IMG/VR virus record: IMGVR_UViG_3300011113_000379
Span: 1 to 37,159 of that record
Direction: 5' to 3' (one strand)
Length of the DNA stretch: 37,159 bases
Origin: a virus
Shown: piece after piece, positions 27,442-36,561 of the stretch
Numbering within the stretch: position 1 is the first letter of the stretch
How the letters are laid out: each line of letters starts with the position of its first letter
The notes under the pieces: model-generated
Told to the model about the DNA's origin: nothing
What the model saw: only the letters and a program-made list of their open reading frames with translations
Database searches by the model: none
Position numbers and translations under genes: made by a program

Positions 27442-29325
27442 TTAGGTGATGGACGTTGCGCGGCTGAAGGCTGCGGCCTGGCGCACACCCACATCCACGC
27501 TCTGGATGGCGCGGATGCCGGTGATGGCTGCGGCAAACGATGCGTAGGGGTTGAGCGCAATTTCCAACATGCCCCAATCACCGATGACCACTTGGCTAAA
27601 GTCGCCAAAGATCATGCTGCCAGCTGTGAGCTGTGTGGTTGTGCTGGCGCGGTAGCCGTCCACCTGGCCGTCCAGCACGTTGCCTTCCCACAGGCACCGG
27701 CTGTCGGTGCTGGAGATGCGTGCGCGGCCTTTGAGCAGGCCGGCCACTGTGGGTGTAGTCACGTAAGCGCTGCCGGTGGCCAGCGCGTTGGCGGCTGCCA
27801 CGTCTGTCTGGAACTCGATAACACCCGCCAGGGCCAGCGATGTGCCGGTGACTGAGCCGATGCCGCCGGTGTTGCTGATGCCGGTAGGCTGGCCGGATGC
27901 GCCAGAGCCTTCAAAGCCTGCCAGGTCGATGGCCAGGGCCAGCACCTTGGACAGGTCGTTCATGACCATGGCTTCGGCAGCGGGTGTGCTTTGCAGCATC
28001 AGCAAGCGGCTCAGCTCGGTGTAGGCGCCCAGGGTCTTGGGGGCCAGGGCCAACTGGCCGATGGTCTGCTGGCTTTCGGTGATGGCGGTGGCCTCGTTCG
28101 TCAACCAGTAGGCTGTGGCAGCGCCGGTCAGCTTGGGGATGGCAACGTTGCCCACCAGGCCGGGCAGCATGGTGGCACCCAGCTGGGCCAAGAGGCTGCG
28201 AGCGCGCAGCAGGTCGATAAAGCTGCTGGCCTGCAGGTCTGTGGCCACCAGGTTGCCGCCGGCTGTGGGTGTGCCAACGGTCAAGTCACGTTTCTGGATA
28301 TCCAACGGCATGTAGAAGCCACCGTGGATGGCCTCTTGCAGGCCAGTGCGCTTCAAAATTTCGCTGTGGCATTCTTGCTCAAACTCGGCACCCTTCCAGC
28401 TCTTGTCTGTCAAGGCGCGAATGGCCTTGAAGACGCTAAACTTGCGTGTTTCTTTGGCAGACAGGTCCAAGTTGGTGACTGGCGTTTTTTGCGCTGCGGT
28501 CATGGCGTTCATGACCAGGCCGCGCAGTTGGTCGACCGATTGGCCTTGCTCGATGGCTTGGTTGGCCAGGGCAACACCGCCAAAGCGTTCAAATTGTTGA
28601 CCGATGGCATACATCTCTTGAACGGTCTTGCGCTCTGCGGCCGCTTGGGCGCGCACGGCTTCGGAAGTGATGGCGGGGGCAGCGGGTGCGACTACTGGGT
28701 CGATAACTGGTGCGTTCATGGTGGAAAGTTCCTTGATAAAACTGGGGGTTGTTGGGGTGGTTACGGCCAGGGGCACCACGGGGGATTGGTCTGTGCGGTC
28801 AGCGCTGCGGCCTACGCCTACGGATGCGTCGGCGGGCACGCTTACCAGGCTGACCTCGTACGGCTCCCAATCGCTCACGCGGTAGGTGTCCTGGTCGTCG
28901 TCGTTGGTCTCTACCAGCACGGCGTTGTGGATCTGGTAACCCACGCTGACGTTGCGGCGGATGCCGTCGACTACATCGCGGAAGACTTCCTCGGCCCGCG
29001 CGCTTTTTCCAAAACGCACCACGGCGCGGGCAACCCTGTCCGCACCGATCTGGACTGACTCAATCACTCCGATTTGGTCTCTTGTGTCGTGGTCGCACAG
29101 CAGGGGGCCACCGCTGGTGAGGCGGCCAGCGCGCATGGAGGTGGCTGTGCAATCCAAAATTTCTACACCCCACCAGCGGGCATAAGGTGTCTCAGAGGCA
29201 AAGGCCAGCTCTACGGTGCGGTCCTCTTCATTGACGGCGCTGCGCTCCACGCTGAATGCGCGGTGCAGCTGTGTGCCGGGCTTGAGGGTGGTGGGTGCCT
29301 TGGTGGTGGCAGCTGGTGCTTTCAT
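27442..29325 (-). CDS. Prohead protease fused to HK97-fold major capsid protein
   Basis: This encodes 627 residues. Residues about 18-170 are an HK97-type (U35-like) serine protease: LLCDHDTRDQIG supplies H79, RRNVSVGYQ supplies S127, and WEPYEVSLVSVPAD (E157) completes the family signature. Residues about 203-310 are helical, like the capsid delta/scaffold domain. From about 315 the HK97 capsid fold follows (GGFYMPLDIQKRDLTVG, AYWLTNEATAITESQQTIGQ, GASGQPTGISNTGG, IFGDFSQVVIGDWG). The protease would remove itself and the scaffold after prohead assembly. An internal ATG at 28719 with AAGGA ten bases upstream could give a separate 425-residue capsid protein. Confidence 0.9.
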   Translation of the reverse strand: MKAPAATTKAPTTLKPGTQLHRAFSVERSAVNEEDRTVELAFASETPYARWWGVEILDCTATSMRAGRLTSGGPLLCDHDTRDQIGVIESVQIGADRVARAVVRFGKSARAEEVFRDVVDGIRRNVSVGYQIHNAVLVETNDDDQDTYRVSDWEPYEVSLVSVPADASVGVGRSADRTDQSPVVPLAVTTPTTPSFIKELSTMNAPVIDPVVAPAAPAITSEAVRAQAAAERKTVQEMYAIGQQFERFGGVALANQAIEQGQSVDQLRGLVMNAMTAAQKTPVTNLDLSAKETRKFSVFKAIRALTDKSWKGAEFEQECHSEILKRTGLQEAIHGGFYMPLDIQKRDLTVGTPTAGGNLVATDLQASSFIDLLRARSLLAQLGATMLPGLVGNVAIPKLTGAATAYWLTNEATAITESQQTIGQLALAPKTLGAYTELSRLLMLQSTPAAEAMVMNDLSKVLALAIDLAGFEGSGASGQPTGISNTGGIGSVTGTSLALAGVIEFQTDVAAANALATGSAYVTTPTVAGLLKGRARISSTDSRCLWEGNVLDGQVDGYRASTTTQLTAGSMIFGDFSQVVIGDWGMLEIALNPYASFAAAITGIRAIQSVDVGVRQAAAFSRATSIT

Positions 29326-29392
29326 GGCACCTATGGTCTGCGTTTGGGCGCTTTGTGTTCAGGCCCAAATTGGCACAACTGCTGCCGTTTTG

Positions 29393-31018
29393 TTATGCGG
29401 TTGGCGAGCCGTTGGCGGCGGCGGCTTTGCCTGCGGCTGCGGCCAGTGCGGCGGCCTCGCTGGCAAGGGTTATGCCAAGCTTTTTGCGCAGGTCTTCGGC
29501 TTGCTTAATCTCTATGAGCACGTCTTCATAGTCGCCACCCATTTTGCCGACCACGCTCTGTGGGCTCTTGAGTCCTGCGTTGATAGCGGATAGGTCTGCC
29601 TCAATGTCTGCGCGTGGATCCACCCACTCCCAGCGGCGGCCAATGAAGGTGTGGGCGCTGAACTTGTCAATCTTGCCCAGTGGTAATGTGGCGCCGTTGG
29701 GCAGGGCGATCTGGCCAAAGCCCAGGGCGGCCTGCATAAACTCGGCATGCACGCGGTCCAGAAAGCTGCTGCAAAACCACTCTTGAATCAGCATCCAGCT
29801 GTCGCGCTCTTCCAGCGTGCCAGAGCGAATGCTGCTAAAGCTGACGCCCTCCAGGTCATTGGCCAGCGCGTGGTATGCCACGCCAAGCCCGCTGGCAATG
29901 CCGCGCAGGTTGGCCTTGACAAAATCGGCATACATGGCGGCCGGGTAATCGGGGTCGAAGGCTTCAAACTTGACGCCGCTGGGCAGGCTTTGAAAGCTGC
30001 CGGGGTCTGCATCCATAACCAGGCCGCCATCTGCGGTGCCGTCATCGGTGCCGGTGCTGACAATTTCGCCCTGGCCGTCTTCGGTGGTAAAGAACCCCAT
30101 TTTGCTGGCGCCTACGCGCGCGGCAATAACTGCAGCCTCTTCATAGCCGCCCAGGTTGTTTAAGCGCACCATGGCCGCATGGGCCCATGGCACGCCGCGC
30201 ACTTGCTCAGGGCGGTCGCAAACAAAGTCGTGAATGATGTCTGCAGCGGGCACCACCACGTGGGTGGACTCTGCCCGGCCGGTGGTGCTGTTGTAGACCT
30301 CACCCGGGTGCTGGGTGCGCAGGTGGTAGTTGATGGGGCGGCCGTATTCGTTAATCTCCACGCCCATGCGGATGGTGTTAACGCCGGGGCCGCCTGCGCG
30401 GTTGAGGTTGGTGTCTAGCCGGTCAATGTCTAGCACGCGCAGGGCCAGGCCAAAGGGGTTGTCTGCGCCCTTGCCGCGGACAATTTGCACCAGGTATTCG
30501 CCATCGCGCGCGACGGCCTTGATGAGCAGCTGGCACATGGTGGCCAGGGTCATTTTGCCGGTTATATCTGCCACGCCTTTTTTGCCGAAGCGCAGCCATG
30601 CGGACTCGATAGCATCGTTGGCCAGTGTGTCCGGGCTGCCTGGCTGGTCATACACGCGGGCCTGGAAGCGAAAGCCCACGGGGCCCACCACGTTGGTCTC
30701 CACCATCTTGAGCCATTTTTTGACGTACTCGTCATCCATGGCCAGCTTGCGGCTACGGGCGCGCAGGGCGTCTAGGCTGCGGAATATGTCGGCATTGGCG
30801 CTGGCGCTAATGGTGCTCCAGCCTTGCGTCAAGCGGTTGACCTGGGCTGCGGCGTAGTTGCGTTTATGGCCGCCGGCGGTGGGGAGCATGCGCACGGGGG
30901 TAAGGCCCGCACGGTCTATGGCGCCGGGGCGCTGCTGGAGCCACTTGCCCAGCACTACGCTGCTTTTGGTGGAGACGTTGCGCGCGTTGTACCAGGTGGG
31001 CAATGTTGCTGTGTTCAT
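29393..31018 (-). CDS. Portal protein (lambda gpB-like)
   Basis: This encodes 541 residues. Family features: DALRARSRKLAMDDEYVKKWLKMVETNVVGPVGFRFQ near the N-terminus (about 85-125), DRPEQVRGVPWAHAAMVRLNNLGGYEEAAVIAARVGASKMGFF (about 265-310), and YHALANDLEGVSFSSIRSGTLEERDSWM (about 395-425). This is the lambda-type portal, a dodecamer through which DNA enters. The C-terminal 60 residues include a possible embedded alanine tail (EAAALAAAAGKAAA). It overlaps the gpW-like gene by four bases. Confidence 0.92.
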   Translation of the reverse strand: MNTATLPTWYNARNVSTKSSVVLGKWLQQRPGAIDRAGLTPVRMLPTAGGHKRNYAAAQVNRLTQGWSTISASANADIFRSLDALRARSRKLAMDDEYVKKWLKMVETNVVGPVGFRFQARVYDQPGSPDTLANDAIESAWLRFGKKGVADITGKMTLATMCQLLIKAVARDGEYLVQIVRGKGADNPFGLALRVLDIDRLDTNLNRAGGPGVNTIRMGVEINEYGRPINYHLRTQHPGEVYNSTTGRAESTHVVVPAADIIHDFVCDRPEQVRGVPWAHAAMVRLNNLGGYEEAAVIAARVGASKMGFFTTEDGQGEIVSTGTDDGTADGGLVMDADPGSFQSLPSGVKFEAFDPDYPAAMYADFVKANLRGIASGLGVAYHALANDLEGVSFSSIRSGTLEERDSWMLIQEWFCSSFLDRVHAEFMQAALGFGQIALPNGATLPLGKIDKFSAHTFIGRRWEWVDPRADIEADLSAINAGLKSPQSVVGKMGGDYEDVLIEIKQAEDLRKKLGITLASEAAALAAAAGKAAAANGSPTA

Positions 31019-31572
31019 CGGCTGTTAAACCTGACTTGGATCTGGTTGCGGGGGGCCAGGCCTGCGGCCAGGCGGGCGGCGTTGTCTTCGCGGGCTACCT
31101 CTGCGATGAGCTTGCTGCGAAAGGCCATGAAGTCGCCAGGGGTGTGGAAGTGCTGTTTGCGGCCGTTGATTTCGTAGCTCTGCATGTAGGCCTTGGCGCC
31201 ATAGGTCTCCAGCGCGGTGTTGACGGCCTCCAGCGCTTTTTTTGCGCTGGTGCGGGTGTCAAACGTGGCGGCGGCTGCCAGGTTGGGGGCGATGGTGACA
31301 GTGCCCTGGCCTACGGTGTAGCGCTCTGCAGCCTTGGTGACAGTGGCCACCCATGTGTAGGTGCCTGCAACCCAGTTGGCGGTGGTGGCGGCCAGCACGG
31401 TGACCAGATGGTCATCGCCGCTGGCGGCTGCGGTAATGCTGATCTTGCCCGCGGCGTTGATGAGCGTGTAGGCCAGCACCCAGCTGGCGCTGGCGGGGTA
31501 TTCGGTAAGGGTTTTGGCCCAGGTGACGGTGTCGCCAGCGGTGAGGCGGGTGGGTTCTGATGTGGCGGTCAT
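31015..31572 (-). CDS. gpW-like head completion protein with N-terminal beta domain
   Basis: This encodes 185 residues from ATG 31572. Residues about 1-95 are a beta-sandwich-like domain (GDTVTWAKTLTEYPASASWVLAYTLIN, WVAGTYTWVATVT). Residues about 105-185 look like gpW: a helix AKKALEAVNTALETYG, then YEINGRKQHFHTPGDFMAFRSKLIAEVARE. It sits immediately before the portal gene as W does before B in lambda, though ordinary gpW has only about 68 residues. The extra domain is unusual and could decorate the neck or be cleaved. Confidence 0.65.
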   Translation of the reverse strand: MTATSEPTRLTAGDTVTWAKTLTEYPASASWVLAYTLINAAGKISITAAASGDDHLVTVLAATTANWVAGTYTWVATVTKAAERYTVGQGTVTIAPNLAAAATFDTRTSAKKALEAVNTALETYGAKAYMQSYEINGRKQHFHTPGDFMAFRSKLIAEVAREDNAARLAAGLAPRNQIQVRFNSR

Positions 31573-31647
31573 GCCACGATGGTGACCGTGTAAAGGCTGG
31601 CAGTTCAGTCCCAAATTGGCACGCGGGCCCAACGGAGACGGCAGCAG

Positions 31648-31827
31648 CTACCAGCGGCGCTTTTTGACCATGCGGGCGGCCATGCGGCTGATGGCGGGGT
31701 CTGGGTAGCGAATGCGCCCGGCGTTGGCCAGGGCGGCGCGGTAGTTAAACCGGTCGGCCTGCAGTGGCACCGGTGGGGGTGGCACGTAGGGGCCGGTGGG
31801 GGTTCTGAGCAGTAGCAGCAGGGTCAT
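31648..31827 (-). CDS. Very small late protein
   Basis: This encodes 59 residues: a hydrophobic-then-proline-rich start (MTLLLLLRTPTGPYVPPPP) and a basic end (ISRMAARMVKKRRW). The start shares one base with the preceding stop (TGATG), so translation is coupled. It is below common length cut-offs. Its basic tail suggests nucleic acid or membrane contact, but no family is recognised. Confidence 0.6.
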   Translation of the reverse strand: MTLLLLLRTPTGPYVPPPPVPLQADRFNYRAALANAGRIRYPDPAISRMAARMVKKRRW

Positions 31828-33524
31828 CAGTTGGGCAGGTAGATGTATTGCACGGCGGTGATGGTGAACGATGGGGTAGTGCCCCCTATGGTCCAGACCA
31901 TGCGCCAGGTCCTGGGTATGACCATGCTGGTGGTGGCGGTGGTGCCGGTGGTGGCCACGCCTGCGGTGGTGGCAACGCCGGGGTATATGGTGATGCCGTA
32001 TTGGCCGGTGGCGGTAATAGCGGCGGTGTTGGCGCCGGGTACGTCATACCAGGTGGTGCCTGCGTCTGTGCTGCCTTGCACCTTGAACACGGCGGTGGGT
32101 GTGGTGCCGCTGACCACGCCCATGTTGATAAGGATCTGCACGCCCTTGTTGCCGATGTTGGTGATGGTGGCGCCGTTGCCGGTGGCTACCTTGGCACCGG
32201 TGTCGCCCGTGGTGAGTGCGGTGGACATGCCGCGCACGCGGTCCCAGGTGGTGCCGTTGAATACGAGGCCCGTGCTGTCTACCTTGGTGACGGTGGGGTT
32301 GGCCAGGGCATCGGCGCTGGCGGCGGCGGTGGGGTAGCCGGTAACGGTGGCCGTGGTCTGCATGTTGGCAGCGGTGTTGCTTGCCACCAGGGTGGCAGAG
32401 GGCGTCCACGGGTCTGTGCCAATGCGGGTAAACGCTTGCACGCTGCCGCCGGTGAGCGTGGTGGCAATGCGAAGGCGAACCAGGTTGCAGCGCAAGGGGA
32501 AGCTGTAGATGATGGCGCTGGCGCTGGCGGTGATGGCTGCAGTAATGGGCACGCCGGTGACCAGCACGCTGTTGAACACGGGCAGGGCAATCCAGTTGGT
32601 GCCGTCGTTGCTTTGCTCAAAAATGAAGGTGCCGGCGGTGGCGGTGCTGACCACCTGGACGGATGCCGTGCGATAGCCTGAGACGGCCAGGCCGGTGGAG
32701 CCTGCGGCGGGGCCCAGAATGTTGTTGACGGTGGCGGTTTGCGCTGCGGCGCCGGTGAGCACCAGGGGCAGCTCGGTCACGGGCATGATGCCGCCTGATT
32801 CGCTATCACCCAGGTCGCCATAGGCGGTGTTCAGGCTGAACGTGGTGGTTGTGGACGCGCCGGTATTGGTGGCGGTGACCTGCACATAGTTGCCATTGAG
32901 CGTGAAGGACCGGGCAAAGCCAAGATTGGCAGCGACGTAAAAAACAATATCTGGCACAGCACGGGTGCCGCCCACATCAATAAACTGCTTGACGGTGAGG
33001 GTGATGGGCTGGTCACTGGTCATCAGCAGCGAAATGCTGGGCTGGTCCAGCGCGGTCTCGATAGCGCCGGGGAACGTGGCAGCGGCCGCCAGCTGGGCGG
33101 TGCTGGTGTTGTTGGTGCTGAACTGGAATATGGTGGCGTTTTTGCTGGTGGGCAAATTACTTGCAGCACTGACTGGCTGGGTAACCGGCCAGAATGTTCC
33201 GCTGACTGGCACGGCGGTGGCGCGCAGCTGGGCATCTGTTAGGCCCTGGGCGACCATGTTGCTGACTGCCACGGTGCCGGCCACTGCGCCGGTGTTGATG
33301 GCGGTGGCTTTGGCGTCTAGCGACTCGGCGGCGGCCTTGATGGCGTTGGCGGCGGTGAGCAGTGCGGCCACCGTAGTCTGGGTGGCAAAGTCGATGGGGG
33401 TGCCGGTTGTGGGGTTGACCACTGCAACGGCTTGTGTCTCTACCGTGTCGGGGCCCTCGGTGCGCTGGAAGGTGTCAATCTTGCGCGTGGCGTCGGCCGC
33501 GTCTTTGATGGGTACAGTGCTCAT
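31827..33524 (-). CDS. Large beta-rich structural protein in the head cluster
   Basis: This encodes 565 residues. Residues 1-90 (DAADATRKIDTFQRTEGPDTVETQAVAVV, then a helix of alanine-rich repeats) look like an attachment region. The rest is threonine/valine/alanine-rich with repeated folds of the 'F-x-Q/G-S-x-D-G-T-x-W' kind (FEQSNDGTNWIALPVF near 305-320; KVQGSTDAGTTWYDVPG near 490-505), like sugar-binding or Ig-type phage surface domains. It lies between TerL and portal, so it may be a head fibre or surface decoration. No precise family is recognised. Confidence 0.6.
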   Translation of the reverse strand: MSTVPIKDAADATRKIDTFQRTEGPDTVETQAVAVVNPTTGTPIDFATQTTVAALLTAANAIKAAAESLDAKATAINTGAVAGTVAVSNMVAQGLTDAQLRATAVPVSGTFWPVTQPVSAASNLPTSKNATIFQFSTNNTSTAQLAAAATFPGAIETALDQPSISLLMTSDQPITLTVKQFIDVGGTRAVPDIVFYVAANLGFARSFTLNGNYVQVTATNTGASTTTTFSLNTAYGDLGDSESGGIMPVTELPLVLTGAAAQTATVNNILGPAAGSTGLAVSGYRTASVQVVSTATAGTFIFEQSNDGTNWIALPVFNSVLVTGVPITAAITASASAIIYSFPLRCNLVRLRIATTLTGGSVQAFTRIGTDPWTPSATLVASNTAANMQTTATVTGYPTAAASADALANPTVTKVDSTGLVFNGTTWDRVRGMSTALTTGDTGAKVATGNGATITNIGNKGVQILINMGVVSGTTPTAVFKVQGSTDAGTTWYDVPGANTAAITATGQYGITIYPGVATTAGVATTGTTATTSMVIPRTWRMVWTIGGTTPSFTITAVQYIYLPN

Positions 33525-33608
33525 GGCACCGATGTTGGGGCGCGGCCTGCGATTTGTTCAGGCCCAAAATGGCACGCGGTGGGAGGCTCGAGCTTAGAGC
33601 CCCCTGCC

Positions 33609-33881
33609 CTACTTGCTGGCCAGCAGGCGATACCCGGTGCGGCGGCTGACACCGGCCATGGCAAAGACTTCGCCCAGCGGGCGCTGCTGGCGCAGGCCTT
33701 TGGCGATGAGGCTGGCGCGGGTTACGCGGCTGAGTTGCTTTGCCACATAGAGTTTATTGCCTCCCCACTCGCTACGCACTTCGCGCTCCAGCGTGGCGCG
33801 CACCTCGGGCGGGGTGTTGGGGATGTGCTTTTCCAGGCGGGTCAGAAAGTCATCAACGATATCTACCATGAGGGTCACCAC
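33609..33881 (-). CDS. Mor-like helix-turn-helix protein
   Basis: This encodes 90 residues (an alternative start lies at 33869). It contains VRSEWGGNKLYVAKQ followed by a helix-turn-helix (LGEVFAMAGVSRRTGYRLLA, about 68-87). The 'E-W-G-G-N-K-L-Y-V' then HTH pattern is that of the Mor/C transcription activator family of Mu-like phages. It overlaps the TerL stop by seven bases. A transcription factor within a terminase-portal interval is unexpected, and it could feed back on late transcription. Confidence 0.6.
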   Translation of the reverse strand: MVTLMVDIVDDFLTRLEKHIPNTPPEVRATLEREVRSEWGGNKLYVAKQLSRVTRASLIAKGLRQQRPLGEVFAMAGVSRRTGYRLLASK

Positions 33882-36019
33882 TTCTTGATCCAGCCACCTC
33901 CTTTGCGTGGAAGTGCTGGCAGCTTGCTTGGCCGCGCCTGTGCCGGGGGGCGCACGGGTGCGGGGGTAGCGTCTGCTGGTGACTGGGGCGGCTCGTTAAC
34001 CGCCTGGGAGTGTTGTGGGTTTTCATCCACCGCGACAGGGGCTAGTGTCGCAGAGTTTTTGTCAACTGGCAAGGTGAGATTTTGCGGCTCAGCAACGGCG
34101 TCCAGCATGTCGCGCTGGCGCAGTCTGGCCTCAACCTTGGCCCAATGGTGATCTGCATATTTGGGCACGCCCAAATAGTGCTCACAGACCAGGCTGTACA
34201 CCGTGCAGTCCAGCGCTTCATTGCGTCGGCCGGTGGGCTTGAGCCATTCCAGCTTGGGGCGGCCTTTGTGGTAGCGGGTAACTAGGCGCTCAGCGGTGAG
34301 CTGGTCATACACGTAGCTTGGCGTATGGCGGCTAAAGTGCCGGTAGCCTGGCCCCACCTGCAGCACACGCAGCTCGCTGTAGATGATGCTCTTGGCGGTG
34401 TCGGTGCCAACGGGCCACACGCGGGCGCCGCGCTTGATGCGCTGGCCTTTGTAGTTCACCTCGATATCGGTGGGCTTGCCCAGCACCGGCTTGTTGGCGA
34501 TGCTGCTGCCCTTGATGGCCAGCACGTGCTCACCCTGGTGGCGCCGGGCGTAGCGGTAGACCTGCTGGGTGTGGTGGCCGCCGGAGTCCACCGCGGTGGC
34601 GCTCACGGGCAGCAGCGCGCCGCTGGCGTGGGTGTATTGGGTGCGGCGCACCTCGGTCAGGGTTGCCCATGGGCTGTTGGGCTGATCCTCTGGCACGCTG
34701 GGGTCACCGTAGATGATGCGATGGTCTACCAGCCAGCGCTCATTTTGGCGGCCCACGGCCCAGGCGTAATACTCCAAGCGGTCGCCCTGCGTGTCCACCC
34801 CGGCGGTGATGACCAGGCCACCCCATGGCACGGTGGTCAGCGCGTAGTCTTCGGCGCGGCGGGCCAGCTCGTGGGTGGCGATCTTGTCACCCTGCTCTTC
34901 CCAAGTCTCGGCCAGCACGGTGTTGGTAAAGGTCTTGAGCTTGGATATGTCGCCCATCTTGGCAGCGTGGGCGGCCTCGGTGAACTGTTGCACCAGGTCG
35001 GCCCAGCTCACCCAGCCCAGCGGGGCATACAGCGCGTTCAGGTGGTAGCCGGTGAGCTTGCCGGGGCGCGAGCTTTCGCGGGTGTTGATCCACCGGCCAC
35101 CGGTCAGCATGGCGGGTTTTTGGTGCTCCAGAATCTCGCAGCCATGGGCAGCGCACACATAGCGCACGGTGCCCAGCAGCGGGGCGCCCACATCGTCACG
35201 GTCCCAGCGCAGGCCGTGGGGTTTGTCGGTGCCCCACTCCAGCGGCTGGTGCTCTCCACAGTGCGGGCACGCCACATGGAAGCGGCTGGCGGTGCTGGTG
35301 TCGTAGGCCGATTCAATGCGGCTGAAATCTTTGGTGGTGGGGGTGGAGACCTTGAGCACCTTTTTGCGGGCAAAGGTGCTGGTCCGCTTTTCGGCCAGGG
35401 CAACGGGGTCGCCCTCGCCATCCACGTCCAGCGGGTAGGCGTCGATCTCGTCCAGGAACAGGTAGCGCACCGGCATGGAGCGCAGGCTGGCCGCGCTGTT
35501 GGCGCCAGACACCACCAGCACGCCACCGGCAAAGTCTTTCATCAGGGTAGTGTTTGCATCATCGCGGCTGCGGTTCTCGCGCACCTTGCGGCGCAGCACC
35601 GGCGTTTCTTCCAGCATGGGCGTGATCCGCTGGCGGCTAAAGCGCTTGGCCATGTCGGTGGTGGGCTGCACGATCATCACCGGCCCGGGCTCGTTGTCGA
35701 TGATGTAGCCCAGCCAATTGTTGCCAGTCTCAGACTTGCCCAGCTGCGCGGCGAACATGACAACCACCTCTTGCACGGTCGACCTGGCAGACAAGTCATC
35801 CATGATCTGGCGCAGGTACGGCGTGCGCTCAGTGCGCCACGGCCCCGGCTCGCTGGAGGCCTTGCCCGAAAGCATGCGATTTTTATCAGCCCACTGGCTC
35901 ACTGTGAGGTTTGCCGGCGGCTTGAAAAACTCAGCCCACATGGCATCCACCAGCGTGGCCGCACGCGCGTAATCGTCGGGGAGGTCTCGGTGGCCCATGG
36001 TTATTTGTTTCTCATGCAT
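33875..36019 (-). CDS. terL: Large terminase subunit (gpA-like)
   Basis: This encodes 714 residues; ATG 35998 seven codons in is an alternative start. The N-terminal ATPase has a Walker-A-like AAQLGKSET (about 90-98), Walker B YLFLDEID (186-193) and the PTTKDFSRIESAYD coupling segment. A zinc-knuckle-like CPHCGE (about 255) occurs before the nuclease domain, where D residues of ITAGVDTQGDR and AVDSGGHHT are metal ligands. The gpA family (terminase large subunit of lambda) cuts cos sites, which agrees with the short cohesive-end candidate at the window ends. The C-terminal 70 residues are proline-rich and variable. Confidence 0.95.
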   Translation of the reverse strand: MHEKQITMGHRDLPDDYARAATLVDAMWAEFFKPPANLTVSQWADKNRMLSGKASSEPGPWRTERTPYLRQIMDDLSARSTVQEVVVMFAAQLGKSETGNNWLGYIIDNEPGPVMIVQPTTDMAKRFSRQRITPMLEETPVLRRKVRENRSRDDANTTLMKDFAGGVLVVSGANSAASLRSMPVRYLFLDEIDAYPLDVDGEGDPVALAEKRTSTFARKKVLKVSTPTTKDFSRIESAYDTSTASRFHVACPHCGEHQPLEWGTDKPHGLRWDRDDVGAPLLGTVRYVCAAHGCEILEHQKPAMLTGGRWINTRESSRPGKLTGYHLNALYAPLGWVSWADLVQQFTEAAHAAKMGDISKLKTFTNTVLAETWEEQGDKIATHELARRAEDYALTTVPWGGLVITAGVDTQGDRLEYYAWAVGRQNERWLVDHRIIYGDPSVPEDQPNSPWATLTEVRRTQYTHASGALLPVSATAVDSGGHHTQQVYRYARRHQGEHVLAIKGSSIANKPVLGKPTDIEVNYKGQRIKRGARVWPVGTDTAKSIIYSELRVLQVGPGYRHFSRHTPSYVYDQLTAERLVTRYHKGRPKLEWLKPTGRRNEALDCTVYSLVCEHYLGVPKYADHHWAKVEARLRQRDMLDAVAEPQNLTLPVDKNSATLAPVAVDENPQHSQAVNEPPQSPADATPAPVRPPAQARPSKLPALPRKGGGWIKKW

Positions 36020-36561
36020 CGGGTTGCAAGTTCAACCAACCAAACGGCCAGCTGGGGGGGGGTATGCTCGCGCTCGGCCTTGGTGATGTGTGGCCGGTAG
36101 TCCTCGCGCTTTCTGCTTTGCACCACGTGCGTGGCCTCGGCCATCACATAGGGTAGGTCCGGCTGGTCGCGTGGCTCGCAACCGACAACATAAAACCACG
36201 TCTCCTTTTCTGCCTTGTGGCCCCACCACTTTTGCGGTGCTGCCAACGTCCACCCACCAAACGCATCGCGCTCGCCAGGGTGTGGCAGTCTCTGAGCTGG
36301 CCAGAGCGAGCTGCCTGCGGGGTGCTCCAGCACGCCGCCATATTCACGCACCAGGGCAACCGCCAAGCGGGCCAGGTTGCGCTCATCGGGGCGCGGGTTG
36401 GCAAATGTGCGCAGCCGTCCCCATGCACGGCACGGAGGGTGCGCAACTACTGGGTGCGGGCCATCGTAGGTGCGGGCATCCCGGGCCATGTCGTAAACGT
36501 CGCACTGCGGCAATGTTTTGTAATGGCTGTCCTCTCGGGCAAAAAGTACGGCGACTGTCAT
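36001..36561 (-). CDS. Putative C5-methyltransferase-like protein between TerS and TerL
   Basis: This encodes 186 residues, overlapping TerS by ATGA. It contains VVAHPPCRAWGRLR (about 38-51), a PPC motif like motif IV of cytosine-5 methyltransferases, and VLEHPAGSSLWP (about 77-88), at the place of the E-N-V of motif VI. GKETWFYVVGC-like and YVMAEATHVVQSRKREDYRP blocks follow. An AdoMet site at the N-terminus (AVLFAREDSHYK) is not typical, so activity is doubtful. The conserved place between terminase genes suggests a role in packaging or protection of DNA. Confidence 0.5.
   Translation of the reverse strand: MTVAVLFAREDSHYKTLPQCDVYDMARDARTYDGPHPVVAHPPCRAWGRLRTFANPRPDERNLARLAVALVREYGGVLEHPAGSSLWPAQRLPHPGERDAFGGWTLAAPQKWWGHKAEKETWFYVVGCEPRDQPDLPYVMAEATHVVQSRKREDYRPHITKAEREHTPPQLAVWLVELATRCMRNK

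Noticed and set aside
27991-29058. 355-residue open frame opposite the capsid gene
   Set aside because: Antisense shadow of the protease-capsid gene; glycine/histidine/glutamine-rich composition without domain structure.
34325-36100. 591-residue open frame on the plus strand
   Set aside because: It lies entirely opposite terL, is rich in H, G, A, V as expected from an antisense frame of high-GC3 DNA, and has no recognisable motif or ribosome binding site.
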